Below, one piece after another: positions 42,856 to 52,030 of a stretch of DNA of 64,000 nucleotides. The notes under the pieces were generated by a model. The model was not told the origin of the DNA. It saw nothing but the letters and a program-made list of their open reading frames with translations, and made no database searches. The stretch's first letter is position 1. Every line of letters begins with the position of its first letter. This DNA comes from Pseudogulbenkiania sp. MAI-1. GTDB taxonomy: Bacteria; Pseudomonadota; Gammaproteobacteria; Burkholderiales; Chromobacteriaceae. The stretch is from positions 2,208,501 through 2,272,500 of the forward strand of contig NZ_AZUR01000001.1 in NCBI RefSeq assembly GCF_000527175.1. Reading direction: 5' to 3'. The position numbers and the translations under genes are program-made.

Positions 42856-43593
42856 ATGGCAAAGCGAATTGCATTGGTTTCGGGCGGCATGGGCGGTATC
42901 GGCACGTCCATTTGCAAGGCCCTCGCCGCGGCAGGCCATATCGTGGTAACCACTTACAGCAAACCGGGCAAGGAACAAGCCTGGCTGGCCGACATGAAGG
43001 AGGCCGGCTATCAGGCTTACGCCTACCAGTGTGACGTCACCGACACCGCCGCCTGCCAGGCCATGGTCGAGAAAATCACCCAGGAAGTGGGTCCGGTCGA
43101 CATTCTGGTCAACAACGCCGGCATTACCCGCGACGCCACCTTCAAGCGCCTGACCAAGGAAGACTGGAGTGCCGTCATCAGCACCAACCTGGACTCGGTC
43201 TTCAACATGACCAAGCCGGTGATCGACGGCATGATGGAGCGCGGCTGGGGCCGCGTGATCAATATTTCGTCCATCAACGGCCAGAAAGGCCAGTTCGGCC
43301 AGACCAACTACTCCGCCGCCAAGGCCGGCATGCACGGCTTCACCATGGCTCTGGCCCAGGAAGTAGCCAAGAAGGGCGTGACCGTCAACACCATCTCCCC
43401 CGGCTACATCGCCACCGACATGGTCATGGCGGTGCCGGAAGACGTGCGCAACAAGATCATCGCGCAAATCCCGGTGGGCCGCCTGGGCAAGCCGGAAGAA
43501 ATCGCCGGCCTGGTCTCCTACCTGGCTTCTGACGTGTCCGGTTTCATGACCGGCGCCAACCTCGCCATCAACGGCGGCCAGCACACCATGTAA
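42856..43593 (+). CDS. phaB: Acetoacetyl-CoA reductase PhaB
   Basis: The 245-aa SDR enzyme reduces acetoacetyl-CoA to (R)-3-hydroxybutyryl-CoA with NADPH for polyhydroxybutyrate. VSGGMGGIGTSICKALAAAGH is the cofactor motif, INISSINGQKGQFGQTNYSAAKAGMHGFTMAL carries Ser, Tyr and Lys, and VNTISPGYIATDMVMAVPEDVRNKIIAQIPVGRLGKPEEIA is PhaB-like. GGAG lies before the start. It is a lone gene here, with no phaA or phaC. A strong nested hairpin ends it. Confidence 0.93.
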   Translation: MAKRIALVSGGMGGIGTSICKALAAAGHIVVTTYSKPGKEQAWLADMKEAGYQAYAYQCDVTDTAACQAMVEKITQEVGPVDILVNNAGITRDATFKRLTKEDWSAVISTNLDSVFNMTKPVIDGMMERGWGRVINISSINGQKGQFGQTNYSAAKAGMHGFTMALAQEVAKKGVTVNTISPGYIATDMVMAVPEDVRNKIIAQIPVGRLGKPEEIAGLVSYLASDVSGFMTGANLAINGGQHTM

Positions 43594-43614
43594 TCATCAC
43601 GGCTGCGGCCGCAA

Positions 43615-43668
43615 CGGCCCGACCGGAGCGCCTGTCACGCTAGACAGGCAGCCCGGTCGGGCTTTTTC
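43615..43668 (+). terminator. Nested terminator after phaB
   Basis: GGCCCGACCGG and CCCGGTCGGGC enclose a second stem (CCTGTC/GACAGG), and five Ts follow. It terminates phaB just before msrC. Confidence 0.83.
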
Positions 43669-43716
43669 ATGGCAATATGTCCACCCCCAACGACACGCCC
43701 CGCATCGAGACCCGAG

Positions 43717-44214
43717 ATGGCCGAACAACTGATTATCGAAGGCAACAGCAAGACCGAAAAATACCAGGCACTGCTGCCGCAAACGCAATCCCTGCTGGCA
43801 CATGAAACCGACCAGACCGCCGCACTGGCCAACCTGTGCGCCGCCCTCAAGATGACTTTCGACTGGCTATGGGTGGGTTTTTACGTCGTCAAGAACGGCG
43901 AACTGGTGCTCGCTCCGTTCCAAGGGCCGATCGCCTGCACGCGCATCCCGTTCGGCAAGGGCGTCTGCGGCACGGCGTGGCAAGAGAACCGCACCCTGGT
44001 CGTGCCCGACGTCGATGCCTTCCCGGGGCATATCGCCTGCTCGTCGAGCTCCCGTTCGGAGATCGTCGTCCCGGTACACGCCCCGGATGGCCAGGTTGCT
44101 GCCGTGCTGGATGTCGACTCCGAGTATCTGAACGAGTTCGACGAGATCGACGCCCGCTTCCTCGAAAGCATCGTGGCGCCGCTTGGCCGGCTGTTCGCGG
44201 AGTCGCACCTTTAA
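43717..44214 (+). CDS. msrC: Free methionine-(R)-sulfoxide reductase
   Basis: The 165-aa GAF-domain enzyme reduces free methionine-R-sulfoxide. The three conserved cysteines are Cys74, Cys84 and Cys108, with the spacing of E. coli fRMsr (Cys84, 94, 118). The sequence around them is GPIACTRIPFGKGVCGTAW and GHIACSSSSRSEIVVP. ATG 43717 begins MAEQLIIE. It is convergent with the KfrA-like gene, overlapping by four bases. Confidence 0.92.
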   Translation: MAEQLIIEGNSKTEKYQALLPQTQSLLAHETDQTAALANLCAALKMTFDWLWVGFYVVKNGELVLAPFQGPIACTRIPFGKGVCGTAWQENRTLVVPDVDAFPGHIACSSSSRSEIVVPVHAPDGQVAAVLDVDSEYLNEFDEIDARFLESIVAPLGRLFAESHL

Positions 44215-45266
44215 CGCGGCACCCGCGCCTCCAGCCATTGCCGCAAGGCCATGACATCCATAGCCGAGACCTCGGCCGCCTCGCCGCCAAGGTCCCGGAC
44301 CAGCTGTTCGAGATATTCCTGCAGGACGGCCCTGCGCTCCGTCTCCGAACGGCTGACCACGGATGACATTTCCAGCAACTGCTCGTTGAGCCGATGCCGG
44401 GCCTGCGTCTCGTTGTCCAGCATGCGCTGCAGCTGATCGCGCTGCTCCTCGAGCGTTTCGAGGCGTGCCGACAAGCGCCCGCACTCCCGCTCGCGATCGG
44501 TCAGCCGCTCCTGCCATTGGGCATTCATCCGGCTCGCCTCCTTGCGGGCGGCGGCCAGCTCCCCCTCCAGGCGCCCCACCTCCGTCTTCATCTGCTGGCG
44601 CTCTTCCTCCACCTGCTCGTAAAGACGCACGCGCAAGCCCTCCAGGCGCTCATAAGCCAGCGCCTCGCGCCGCGCGCTTTCTTCTTTTTCCTGCTGGACA
44701 AGGCGCCCGGCCTGTTCCTTGAACTCGGAGAACCGCCCCTCGGCCTCTTGCCGGATCTTGTCGGCCTGGGCCAACGCCTTCTCCAGTGCGGACTCCCTGT
44801 CTCGCAGCGTCTGCTCCAACGATGCCCGCTGCGCCTCCTCGGATTTCAGCTGCGCCGCCATGGCGGTCAGCTTGGCCGACTCCATATCCAGTTCGTGCCG
44901 TGCGGCGACCAGGGCAAGTTCGGCGTTCTCGAGCGCGTGACGCGATTCCTCGTGCGCCTTCTTTTCTGCCGCCAGCTCCGCCTGCCACTCCTGCCGGACC
45001 GACTCCAGGCGGCTGTCGGACTCGTCGCAGGCGCGCTGCCAGACCTGCTCGAAGGCTTCGGCCAAGCCCGCCGGCCAGTCCGGCCGGCGCGAGGACACCG
45101 CCATGCGCGACAGGAACTCCTGCCGCCACTCCTTCAGCGTATTGTTGATCGTGGTGTTCGATCCGGTACCCAATCGTGCACGGACTTCGATGACCGTCGG
45201 CCAAACACCCTCACCAACCAGCTCAAACGCTACCTGACGAATGCGGGAATAAATATCCGCCCCCAT
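44211..45266 (-). CDS. KfrA-like coiled-coil DNA-binding protein
   Basis: The 351-aa protein has an N-terminal KfrA_N-type DNA-binding domain (MGADIYSRIRQVAFELVGEGVWPTVIEVRARLGTGSNTTINNTLKEWRQEF, about 1-55). About 260 residues of almost continuous coiled coil follow, rich in Glu, Arg, Gln and Ala. KfrA of broad-host-range plasmids binds its own promoter and supports plasmid maintenance. Here it lies 93 bases downstream of a tyrosine recombinase in the same direction. A chromosomal role in recombination or nucleoid binding is inferred. Confidence 0.8.
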   Translation of the reverse strand: MGADIYSRIRQVAFELVGEGVWPTVIEVRARLGTGSNTTINNTLKEWRQEFLSRMAVSSRRPDWPAGLAEAFEQVWQRACDESDSRLESVRQEWQAELAAEKKAHEESRHALENAELALVAARHELDMESAKLTAMAAQLKSEEAQRASLEQTLRDRESALEKALAQADKIRQEAEGRFSEFKEQAGRLVQQEKEESARREALAYERLEGLRVRLYEQVEEERQQMKTEVGRLEGELAAARKEASRMNAQWQERLTDRERECGRLSARLETLEEQRDQLQRMLDNETQARHRLNEQLLEMSSVVSRSETERRAVLQEYLEQLVRDLGGEAAEVSAMDVMALRQWLEARVPR

Positions 45267-45359
45267 CTACTCACCCCTTCCTCGCGGTTGCCAAGATCGC
45301 CGCTGCGTCAAAAAATCAGCGCGTGATTATAAAGACTTTCATTTCACCGTACGCCACAT

Positions 45360-46544
45360 TCACTCATCCATGTCCTTCTCCAGCAGATCACGGTCGAAGG
45401 CCTCGGCCTGCTCCTTAAGGCTGGCATGGATGTAGTAGCGCTGCGTCGTGGCATGCGACTTATGCCGCAAGCGCTCCGCCGTCAGATGGATCGGCACCCC
45501 CGCCCGGGCCGCATGAGAAGCCAGCGAGTGACGGATCCAGTGGGTCGACGCACTTTTCAGGGCATCGCCCCAGCGCTCGTCCACGGCTCGCGCCGTAGGC
45601 TCGGCCATCCGGAAGAACCACTTCAGCGAGCTGTAGATTTGCAGCCCCTGTATCGGACCGGCCCCGTCCAGCGCCGCCACCAGCGGCACCCCGCCTTCCC
45701 CACGCCCCGGATGATCGGACAAGCCCCGGAACCGGCGGTAGCGCACCAACGCCTCCACCGCCTGGCGATCCAGCGGCACGTCGACCACGCGCCCTCCCTT
45801 GCCCATTACCCGCCACAGCCATAAACCGTGACTGCGGTGAATATGCCCCATCCGCGCCCCGGCCAGCTCGCTGCGCCGCGCTGCCGTCCTGTACAGCCAA
45901 GCCAGGAGGAAGCGCAATCGCTCGACCCGCGCCAGGCGGGTCGGCGTCGACACGGAAAGCCGATCCAGAAATTCGGCCAGCCACCCCCAAAGCGCTGGCT
46001 CAAGCCACCGATTGATGGCCACCTGCCCCTCGTCGTCGAACCCCGCCGGGGCGACAGTTTCCCGGCCACGCTGATTCTTGCCGAGCAGGCGGAAAGGGTT
46101 GGCCGCCAGATAGGCGGCATTGACCAGGTAATCGAACAGTGCCTGCAAGATGATTTTTGCCTGGCGTCGGCTGGATTCCTTCAACGGACCATTGATCAAG
46201 CGCCAATGGGCAGGCCAGTCGGGATGACGCTCCGGCACGGCCAGCCAGTCGAAGTAACCATGCAGGTCTTCCACTCGCAGACCGGATATGGACTTTTGCC
46301 GGAAGCTGATCGACCACAACAGCAAGCGATACGCCTCTTTCCGATACGCGCGAAGCGTGTTGGGGTTATCGATCGTCGCCAGCCAGCACTCGATCGCCTC
46401 CAGATCGTTGCCGGCCGCAATCTGGCATGACCCGCCGTGCGAAAGCGAGCGATTCTCCCCCGGCGCAACGGACATTCCCTCCCGACGCACCAGAAGTTCG
46501 ACCTCGTGCACTGCCGGCCACCCCTTCAAGCTCGACCCGACCAT
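45360..46544 (-). CDS. Tyrosine recombinase / site-specific integrase
   Basis: The 394-aa protein has the full catalytic set: Arg224 (TAARRSELAGARMG), Lys249 (VMGKGGRVVDVPL), His335-x-x-Arg338 (HWIRHSLASH), His361 and Tyr371 (HKSHATTQRYYIHA; Tyr370 is also possible). The N-terminal core-binding domain covers about 45-150. It is XerC-like but much longer, with inserts around residues 230-320, and fits mobile-element or plasmid recombinases. It reads toward the KfrA-like gene. No att site was recognised. Confidence 0.85.
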   Translation of the reverse strand: MVGSSLKGWPAVHEVELLVRREGMSVAPGENRSLSHGGSCQIAAGNDLEAIECWLATIDNPNTLRAYRKEAYRLLLWSISFRQKSISGLRVEDLHGYFDWLAVPERHPDWPAHWRLINGPLKESSRRQAKIILQALFDYLVNAAYLAANPFRLLGKNQRGRETVAPAGFDDEGQVAINRWLEPALWGWLAEFLDRLSVSTPTRLARVERLRFLLAWLYRTAARRSELAGARMGHIHRSHGLWLWRVMGKGGRVVDVPLDRQAVEALVRYRRFRGLSDHPGRGEGGVPLVAALDGAGPIQGLQIYSSLKWFFRMAEPTARAVDERWGDALKSASTHWIRHSLASHAARAGVPIHLTAERLRHKSHATTQRYYIHASLKEQAEAFDRDLLEKDMDE

Positions 46545-47024
46545 TTCGCCCCCTTTTTTTTGACCCCCGCATTATAGTGCAACGATTATGTAAATAATCA
46601 TTGCTTATTATCATATAAATGTATTTATATCATGTTATACGTAATATATTATTAGTTACAAGCCAATGTGAGCCACCACCTCAGAACATGCAGGAAAACC
46701 AGGTACGAACACGGGCATTTGCTACACCAAGGCATGGAAACAGGAAGGACAGGATCGAAAGGCCTTGATGGAGACAGCATTCGGCCCGCAGGGGACGCGC
46801 AATCAGGAAAGTGATGGCTTGCGGACAGGAGATGGCGCAGAAAGCGCCAGAAACGGCGGACAGACGAACCGCAAGAGCGACCTCGTCAGCATCTTCCAGA
46901 AACCAGTCAATGCGGCATCAAAAAAGGCCTTGCGCATGCCGAAGAGGCACACCCAAGGCCTTTCCCGAACCGGCCAGCCCACGGCCAACCGATAGACAGC
47001 TCCCCGGCACCGCCAGGTGCTGCC
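46545..47024. other. 480-bp AT-rich intergenic region
   Basis: The first part (about 46570-46665) is strongly AT-rich with many TAT and ATT stretches, unlike the rest of the window. Short open frames in the second part have no support. It ends with the terminator of the emr operon at 46921-46964. The AT-rich part may hold the recombinase promoter or mark an insertion boundary. Confidence 0.6.
46921..46964 (-). terminator. Terminator of the emr operon
   Basis: On the minus strand, AAAGGCCTTG and CAAGGCCTTT form a 10-bp stem closed by further pairing in the loop, followed by a run of T. It lies about 60 bases after the emrB stop. Confidence 0.82.
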
Positions 47025-48563
47025 CTAATGCACGTTACTAGTATCCGCCACCTTGGTCGGACGTGGCGCCAGCCAGATCGCGCAAGCCGCGATCACGAAC
47101 GATAGCCCACTCAGCCAGAAAATCTGGTTGGTCGACAACATGATGCTTTGCGCCTGCACCAGCTGGTCGATCATGCCCCTGCTCGTTTCGGTGCTCATGC
47201 CGCTCTGGGTCAGGCTCTGCAGCGTCTGCCCGGCCGAATCGACGAAGCCGGACAGCTCGGCGCGGTTGTAAGCGGCCTTGTCCTCCCAAGAGGTGGTGAC
47301 CAGCGAAGTCGCAAAGGCGCCGGACAGCGTCCGCAGGAAGCTCATCAACCCCGCCGCTGAAGCCATCTCCTCGGTCTCCACGCTGGCCATGGCCAAGCCG
47401 GTCAGCGGAACGAAGAAGAACGGCATGCCGAGCCCCTGGAACAGCAAGGGCAAGGCCACCTGCCAGAAACCCATGTCGGAGGTGCCGAAGCTGCGAAACA
47501 GCGTCACACCGCCAAGCCACATCACACCGAAGAACACCAGCGGGCGCGGGTCCATCCTGGTCGACATCTGCGCCGCGATCGGCGCGGCGATCACTGCCAG
47601 GATGCCGCTCATGGCCGTGGCATAGCCGGCCTGGGTCGCCGTATAGCCCATGTAGCTCTGCAGCCATTGCGGCGTCAGCACCGTGGCACCGAAAAACGAG
47701 CCAAAGGCAAGCGAAATGGTCAGCACGCTGGCCCAATAGCCACGATGGCGGAACACGCGCAAATTGACGATGGGATTGCTGTCCGTCAGCTCCCAGATCA
47801 TGAAGGCAGCAAAACCGATGACGGCGATGATCGCCAAGGCCACGATCTCGGGAGACGAGAACCAGTCCAGGTTTTTCCCTTCGTCTAGCATCAACTGCAA
47901 AGCCGCTACCCAGACGATCAGCAAGGCCAGTCCGATGGCATCAACAGGCAGTTTCTCCACCTTGCTTTCGAAGCGCTTGAGCATCTGCCAGCCGAAATAG
48001 CTGCACGCCACGGCGATCGGCGCATTGATGAAAAAGATCCACGACCAGCCGACCTGATCACACAGATAACCGCCGAGGATCGGCCCCATGATGGGTGCGA
48101 CCAGCGTGGTCATGCTCCACAGGCCGATGGCGGCGCCGGCTTTCTCCTTAGGGAAAATCTGCTGCAACAAGGTCTGCGACATCGGCATCAGCGGGCCACC
48201 CGCCAAACCCTGCAAGACGCGGAACAGCACCAGCAGCTCGATCGAGTTGGCAAACCCGCACAACACCGAAAACAACCCGAACAACATCATCGAGGTGACA
48301 AAGACGCGTACCGCCCCGAAACGGCCGGCCAGCCAGCCCGTCAGCGGCACGATGATGGCCTCCGCCACGGCGTACGAGGTGATGACATACGTCCCCTGGC
48401 TGGCGGACACCGCCAGCCCGCCGGCGATATTTGGCACCGAGACGTTGGCGATGGTGGTGTCGAGCACCACCAGGAAGTTGGCAGCGGCCAGCAGCAAGGC
48501 GGCCAGCCATAGCGCCCCACCTTCCAGCGGCTTGGGTGGAGCGGCAGCGACGTGAGCGCTCAT
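47025..48563 (-). CDS. emrB: DHA2-family multidrug transporter EmrB
   Basis: The 512-aa MFS protein has about 14 membrane helices. LDTTIANVSVPNIAGGLAVSASQGTYVITSYAVAEAIIVPLTGWLAGRFGAVRVFV shows the motif C and motif A patterns of the EmrB/QacA drug:H+ antiporters. WIFFINAPIAVAC is also typical. It pairs with EmrA and an outer membrane factor to span both membranes and pump hydrophobic compounds. It is the last gene of the operon, 12 bases after emrA. Confidence 0.95.
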   Translation of the reverse strand: MSAHVAAAPPKPLEGGALWLAALLLAAANFLVVLDTTIANVSVPNIAGGLAVSASQGTYVITSYAVAEAIIVPLTGWLAGRFGAVRVFVTSMMLFGLFSVLCGFANSIELLVLFRVLQGLAGGPLMPMSQTLLQQIFPKEKAGAAIGLWSMTTLVAPIMGPILGGYLCDQVGWSWIFFINAPIAVACSYFGWQMLKRFESKVEKLPVDAIGLALLIVWVAALQLMLDEGKNLDWFSSPEIVALAIIAVIGFAAFMIWELTDSNPIVNLRVFRHRGYWASVLTISLAFGSFFGATVLTPQWLQSYMGYTATQAGYATAMSGILAVIAAPIAAQMSTRMDPRPLVFFGVMWLGGVTLFRSFGTSDMGFWQVALPLLFQGLGMPFFFVPLTGLAMASVETEEMASAAGLMSFLRTLSGAFATSLVTTSWEDKAAYNRAELSGFVDSAGQTLQSLTQSGMSTETSRGMIDQLVQAQSIMLSTNQIFWLSGLSFVIAACAIWLAPRPTKVADTSNVH

Positions 48564-48576
48564 GACGCTACTCCTT

Positions 48577-49716
48577 TTAAAGCTTGCTGGCCGTATCGAC
48601 GGTGGCGGTCATGGACAAACCAACCTGCAAGGGATGCGCCTTCAACTCAGCCGGGTCCAGCTCGATGCGCAGAGGCAGGCGCTGCACCACCTTGATCCAG
48701 TTGCCGGTGGCGTTCTGGGCCGGAATCAGCGAGAACGCCGAGCCGGAACCGCCGGAGAAGCCGGCCACCTTACCGTGATACACCACGTCGGAACCATAGA
48801 TATCCGAATGCAGAGTGACCGGCTGGCCGATACGCACCTTTTCCAGTTGCACCTCTTTGAAGTTGGCATCCACATGCACCTGCTGCAGCGGGACGATCGA
48901 CATCAGCGGTGCGCCGGGCTGGATACGCTGCCCAACCTGCACCTGGCGCTTGGCCACCACGCCATCGACAGGGGCGCGAATCACCGTGCGCTCCAGATCG
49001 ACGCGGGCCTGATTGCGCTTGGCGCGCGCCAAAGCGACTTCCGGGTTGGTTTCGACCGTGGTGTTCGCGGTCAGCGTCTGATTGGCCTTGAGCGAGCCGA
49101 TGGCGGCCAGCTTGTTGGCCTCCGCCTGCGCCAGCACGGCCTTGGCCGAGTCCATGGCCGCCTTGGCAGTGTCGTAAGCCGTCTTGGCATGCGTCAGCTC
49201 TTCCCCGGAGACCGAGCCGGATTTCGCCAGCGCCTGACGGCGCTCGAGGTCGATCCTGGCCCGGTCGAGATCGCTTTGCGCCGAGCTCAGTTGGGCCCTG
49301 GCGCGCAACAGCTCGGCATCACGGGCGCTGACCTGGGCCTGCAAGCCATCGTCGCTGGCCAGATAGCCTTTGACCTTACGCTCGGCGCGCGCCAGTTCGG
49401 CCTCGGCCTGCTCCAGAGCCAAGCGCGCATCGGTGTCATCCAATTCCACCAGCACGTCGCCGCGCTTGACGGCCTGGGTATCCACGACCTTGACGGCACG
49501 GACATTGGCACTGAGGGAGGGTGTCACTTGGGCGATTTCGGCGGCGACATAGGCGTTGTCCGTCGTCACATGATGCGAGGCGACTAGCGTCCAGTAAGCG
49601 CCGTACGCCGCGGCGGAAAGTGCCACCACGCCGCCGAGGGCGAGGAACAGTTTCTTACGCTTGGCCGCATTGTCGGTCTGCGGGATTGGAGCGGTGACAG
49701 TCAGCGTTTCAGACAT
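48577..49716 (-). CDS. emrA: EmrA-type membrane fusion protein
   Basis: The 379-aa HlyD-family adaptor has a cytoplasmic N-tail, one membrane helix (KLFLALGGVVALSAAAYGAYWTLVA) and a periplasmic part. Biotinyl-lipoyl halves are at VKVVDTQAVKRGDVLVELDDTDA and IRAPVDGVVAKRQVQVGQRIQPG, around a long coiled-coil hairpin (about 100-215). It links EmrB to the outer membrane factor encoded 35 bases upstream. Confidence 0.95.
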   Translation of the reverse strand: MSETLTVTAPIPQTDNAAKRKKLFLALGGVVALSAAAYGAYWTLVASHHVTTDNAYVAAEIAQVTPSLSANVRAVKVVDTQAVKRGDVLVELDDTDARLALEQAEAELARAERKVKGYLASDDGLQAQVSARDAELLRARAQLSSAQSDLDRARIDLERRQALAKSGSVSGEELTHAKTAYDTAKAAMDSAKAVLAQAEANKLAAIGSLKANQTLTANTTVETNPEVALARAKRNQARVDLERTVIRAPVDGVVAKRQVQVGQRIQPGAPLMSIVPLQQVHVDANFKEVQLEKVRIGQPVTLHSDIYGSDVVYHGKVAGFSGGSGSAFSLIPAQNATGNWIKVVQRLPLRIELDPAELKAHPLQVGLSMTATVDTASKL

Positions 49717-49751
49717 GATGGATTCCTTGATTATTGAATATCTGTAAGGGG

Positions 49752-51167
49752 TTAGGCCACGCGATAACCGCCCCCGAGGGCGCGAATCAGTGCGACGTCG
49801 AGGCTCAAGCGCCGGGTCTGCAGATCGCTCAAGGCCCGACGGCTGCTGACCACGCTGTCTTCTGCGGTCAGCACATCCAGATAGGTGGCCAGCCCGCCCT
49901 GATAGCGGTTGCGGGCAATGCGCAAGGCATCCTCGGCGGCGGTCAGCGACTCCTGCTGCGCCGACAGCCGGCCATCGAGCGCCGCCTGGCTGCTCAGGGC
50001 ATCGGCGACGTCTTGCAGGGCGCGGTTCAGGGTCTGGTCGTAATTGGCAACGGCCTCGTCGTACTGGGCCCGGGCCACGCGGTATTGGCCTTGCAACTGC
50101 CCGCCGCGGAAGATGGGCAGGCTGATGGCCGGGCCGAAGCCGGCAATGCCGGATCCGGCCTTGGTAAACAGATCCAACCCCAAAGACTGCGCCCCGACGT
50201 AGGCCGACAGATTGATGTTCGGATAGAACTCGGCGCGGGACTGATCGATCCGCTTGGCTGCCGCTTCGGCGCGCAGCCTGGCGGCGGTCAGATCGGGCCG
50301 GCGCCCCAGCAAGTCGGCGTGAAGCTGCGAAGGAATGGCGATGCTTTGCGCGAGATCGATCCGCGGCCGCTGAATACGATCACCCCGCTCCGGATCGGCC
50401 CCCATCAAAGCCGCCAGCTGATGCCTCTGTAGGGTGATCGACTCCTCGATCGCCAGCAGCTCGGCCTTGGCCGACGCCGACCGGGAGTCCGCCTGGCGCA
50501 CCGTGCCCAGCGTTTCCAGCCCTTGCCGCTGGCGTTCGGTGATCAGTTGGGCACTTTGCGTCCGGATATCGAGAGCCTGCAGTGCCGCATCCTGCTGGGC
50601 GTACAAGTGGGCCAGCTCAGCATAGGCCGAGGCAATGGCCGTCGATAGCGTCAGGCGTGCCTGGGCCGCATCGGCCTCAGCCGCCGCCCGCTCGTTGGTG
50701 GCAGCGGCCAGGGCCGCACGGTTCTTGCCCCAAAAATCGATCTCATAACTCAAATCCAGGGTGGCCTTGACGGAATTATTGAGCCCCTGCGGCACGAACG
50801 CGGCCGGCACGCCGTTGTTGTAGCTCTGCTTCATGCGAGTCACCGAGGCGTTGACCCCGACCGAAGGCAACATGGGGGCGCCAGCCTGCTGTGCCACGCC
50901 AATGGCCTTGCGCACCCGCGCATCGGCGGCAGCCAGATCGGGCGCGTTGCGCAGTGCCTCGTCGATCAAGGCATTCTGTTGGGCATCGCCGTAACGCTCC
51001 CACCAAGTGGCATCGATTTGGGCCTGCTCCGTGGTCGGGCTGGCGTTCAAGGATTTGGGCTGGGGCAAGGGGCCAAGATCCGGCACGCTGGCGCAGGCGG
51101 CCAAGGCGAGCGAGATGGCCAAGGGCATGATCCGCTGCAATAAACCCGAAGGCGAAGAAGCACTCAT
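49752..51167 (-). CDS. Outer membrane efflux factor (NodT/OprM type) of the emr operon
   Basis: The 471-aa lipoprotein has a lipobox (PLAISLALAACASV) and two repeated helical hairpins. Typical phrases are DLSYEIDFWGKNRAALAAATNERAAAEADAAQARLTLSTAIASAYAELA and LLGRRPDLTAARLRAEAAAKRIDQSRAEFYPNINL. As a trimer it would form the channel for EmrAB. ATG 51167 fixes the lipoprotein leader; upstream in-frame starts are not needed. It is the first gene of the operon, so all three parts of the pump are co-expressed. Confidence 0.92.
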   Translation of the reverse strand: MSASSPSGLLQRIMPLAISLALAACASVPDLGPLPQPKSLNASPTTEQAQIDATWWERYGDAQQNALIDEALRNAPDLAAADARVRKAIGVAQQAGAPMLPSVGVNASVTRMKQSYNNGVPAAFVPQGLNNSVKATLDLSYEIDFWGKNRAALAAATNERAAAEADAAQARLTLSTAIASAYAELAHLYAQQDAALQALDIRTQSAQLITERQRQGLETLGTVRQADSRSASAKAELLAIEESITLQRHQLAALMGADPERGDRIQRPRIDLAQSIAIPSQLHADLLGRRPDLTAARLRAEAAAKRIDQSRAEFYPNINLSAYVGAQSLGLDLFTKAGSGIAGFGPAISLPIFRGGQLQGQYRVARAQYDEAVANYDQTLNRALQDVADALSSQAALDGRLSAQQESLTAAEDALRIARNRYQGGLATYLDVLTAEDSVVSSRRALSDLQTRRLSLDVALIRALGGGYRVA

Positions 51168-51185
51168 AGGGGTGATTTCCTCATA

Positions 51186-51207
51186 AACTAAACTGTACGG
51201 TTTAGTT
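51186..51207. promoter_or_regulatory. Operator palindrome over the emr promoter
   Basis: AACTAAAC-TGTACG-GTTTAGTT is a perfect 8+8 inverted repeat. It overlaps the minus-strand -10 (TATAAC, 51210-51205) and start region of the emr operon, the expected place for a repressor. Confidence 0.65.
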
Positions 51208-51233
51208 ATAACTTGACAGATTTTCGTCGTCAA
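51205..51233 (-). promoter_or_regulatory. emr operon promoter
   Basis: On the minus strand TTGACG (51233-51228) is 17 bases from TATAAC (51210-51205). Start near 51198, about 30 bases before the outer membrane factor gene. Confidence 0.7.
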
Positions 51234-51240
51234 GCAAAAC

Positions 51241-51256
51241 TGAACCAACTGGTTCA
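51241..51256. promoter_or_regulatory. Second operator palindrome beside tetR
   Basis: TGAACCA-AC-TGGTTCA is a perfect inverted repeat just upstream of the TetR-family gene. It may be an autoregulatory site distinct from the palindrome at 51186-51207. Confidence 0.55.
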
Positions 51257-51280
51257 ATTTTGAGGTGCAAGGTTGTGAGA

Positions 51281-51892
51281 GTGAAAAGCGAGACGAAGCG
51301 GCAAAGCATCATCGATGCCGCGGCGGCAGTATTCATGGAACAGGGCTTCTCCGCCGCCTCCATGTCGGACATTGCCAGCCGCGCAGGCGGCTCCAAGGCC
51401 ACCTTGTACAGCTACTTTCCGTCCAAGGAAGAGTTGTTTGGCGAGGTGATGCGGGACTTATGCGTGGCGCGGGTGCAGCCCGTCTTCGCCGCACTGGAGA
51501 CCGGCGGGGAGCCCGCCGAGGCGCTGGAGCTTTTCGGCATCCGCTTCCTTCAGGAAATACTCAGCCCCGACCTGCTCGCCATTCGCCGCATGGTGGTGGC
51601 AGAGGCCGGGCGGTCCAATATCGGGCAACAGTTTTACAACCAAGGGCCCAAGGCTGGCCGCACAAGAATCGCCCAGTTCCTGGAGCAACAAATGCAGATG
51701 GGGCGCATGAAGAAAGCCGACCCCTGGCGTGCCACCATATACCTGATGGCCCTGCTGACGTCCGACCTGGCCGACGAGTGCTTGTGGGGAGTGCGGGAGA
51801 AACCCTCCGACCAGGAAATCACCGAGCATGTGCACTCGGCACTGGCGGTGTTTTTTGCCGCGTACGGCGCCCCCCCCTCCACGCAGAGCTGA
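51281..51892 (+). CDS. TetR-family repressor of the emr operon
   Basis: The 203-aa regulator has a TetR helix-turn-helix (RQSIIDAAAAVFMEQGFSAASMSDIASRAGGSKATLYSYFPSKEELFGEVM, about 5-56) and a C-terminal ligand-binding domain of the AcrR_C type. GTG 51281 was preferred because AAGG lies eight bases before it; GTG 51275 and TTG 51260 are also in frame. It is divergent from the emr operon with two palindromes between them, so it probably represses the pump until a ligand binds. Confidence 0.87.
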   Translation: MKSETKRQSIIDAAAAVFMEQGFSAASMSDIASRAGGSKATLYSYFPSKEELFGEVMRDLCVARVQPVFAALETGGEPAEALELFGIRFLQEILSPDLLAIRRMVVAEAGRSNIGQQFYNQGPKAGRTRIAQFLEQQMQMGRMKKADPWRATIYLMALLTSDLADECLWGVREKPSDQEITEHVHSALAVFFAAYGAPPSTQS

Positions 51893-52030
51893 TCGCAACG
51901 GGAGAAAACGGCCATGCCAGTATCGGAACTCCATCGACAACGCCGGTCACCCGGCCCCGCGATGCGAAACCGATGCAGCCTCCCTGCCCTTTTCCCGCAT
52001 ACGGGGTTCACGCGGGTCAGGGCCACCGTT

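Noticed and set aside
46765..46995. A 76-codon open frame upstream of the emr terminator
   Set aside because: It has no ribosome binding site or domain and overlaps the terminator hairpin of the emr operon.
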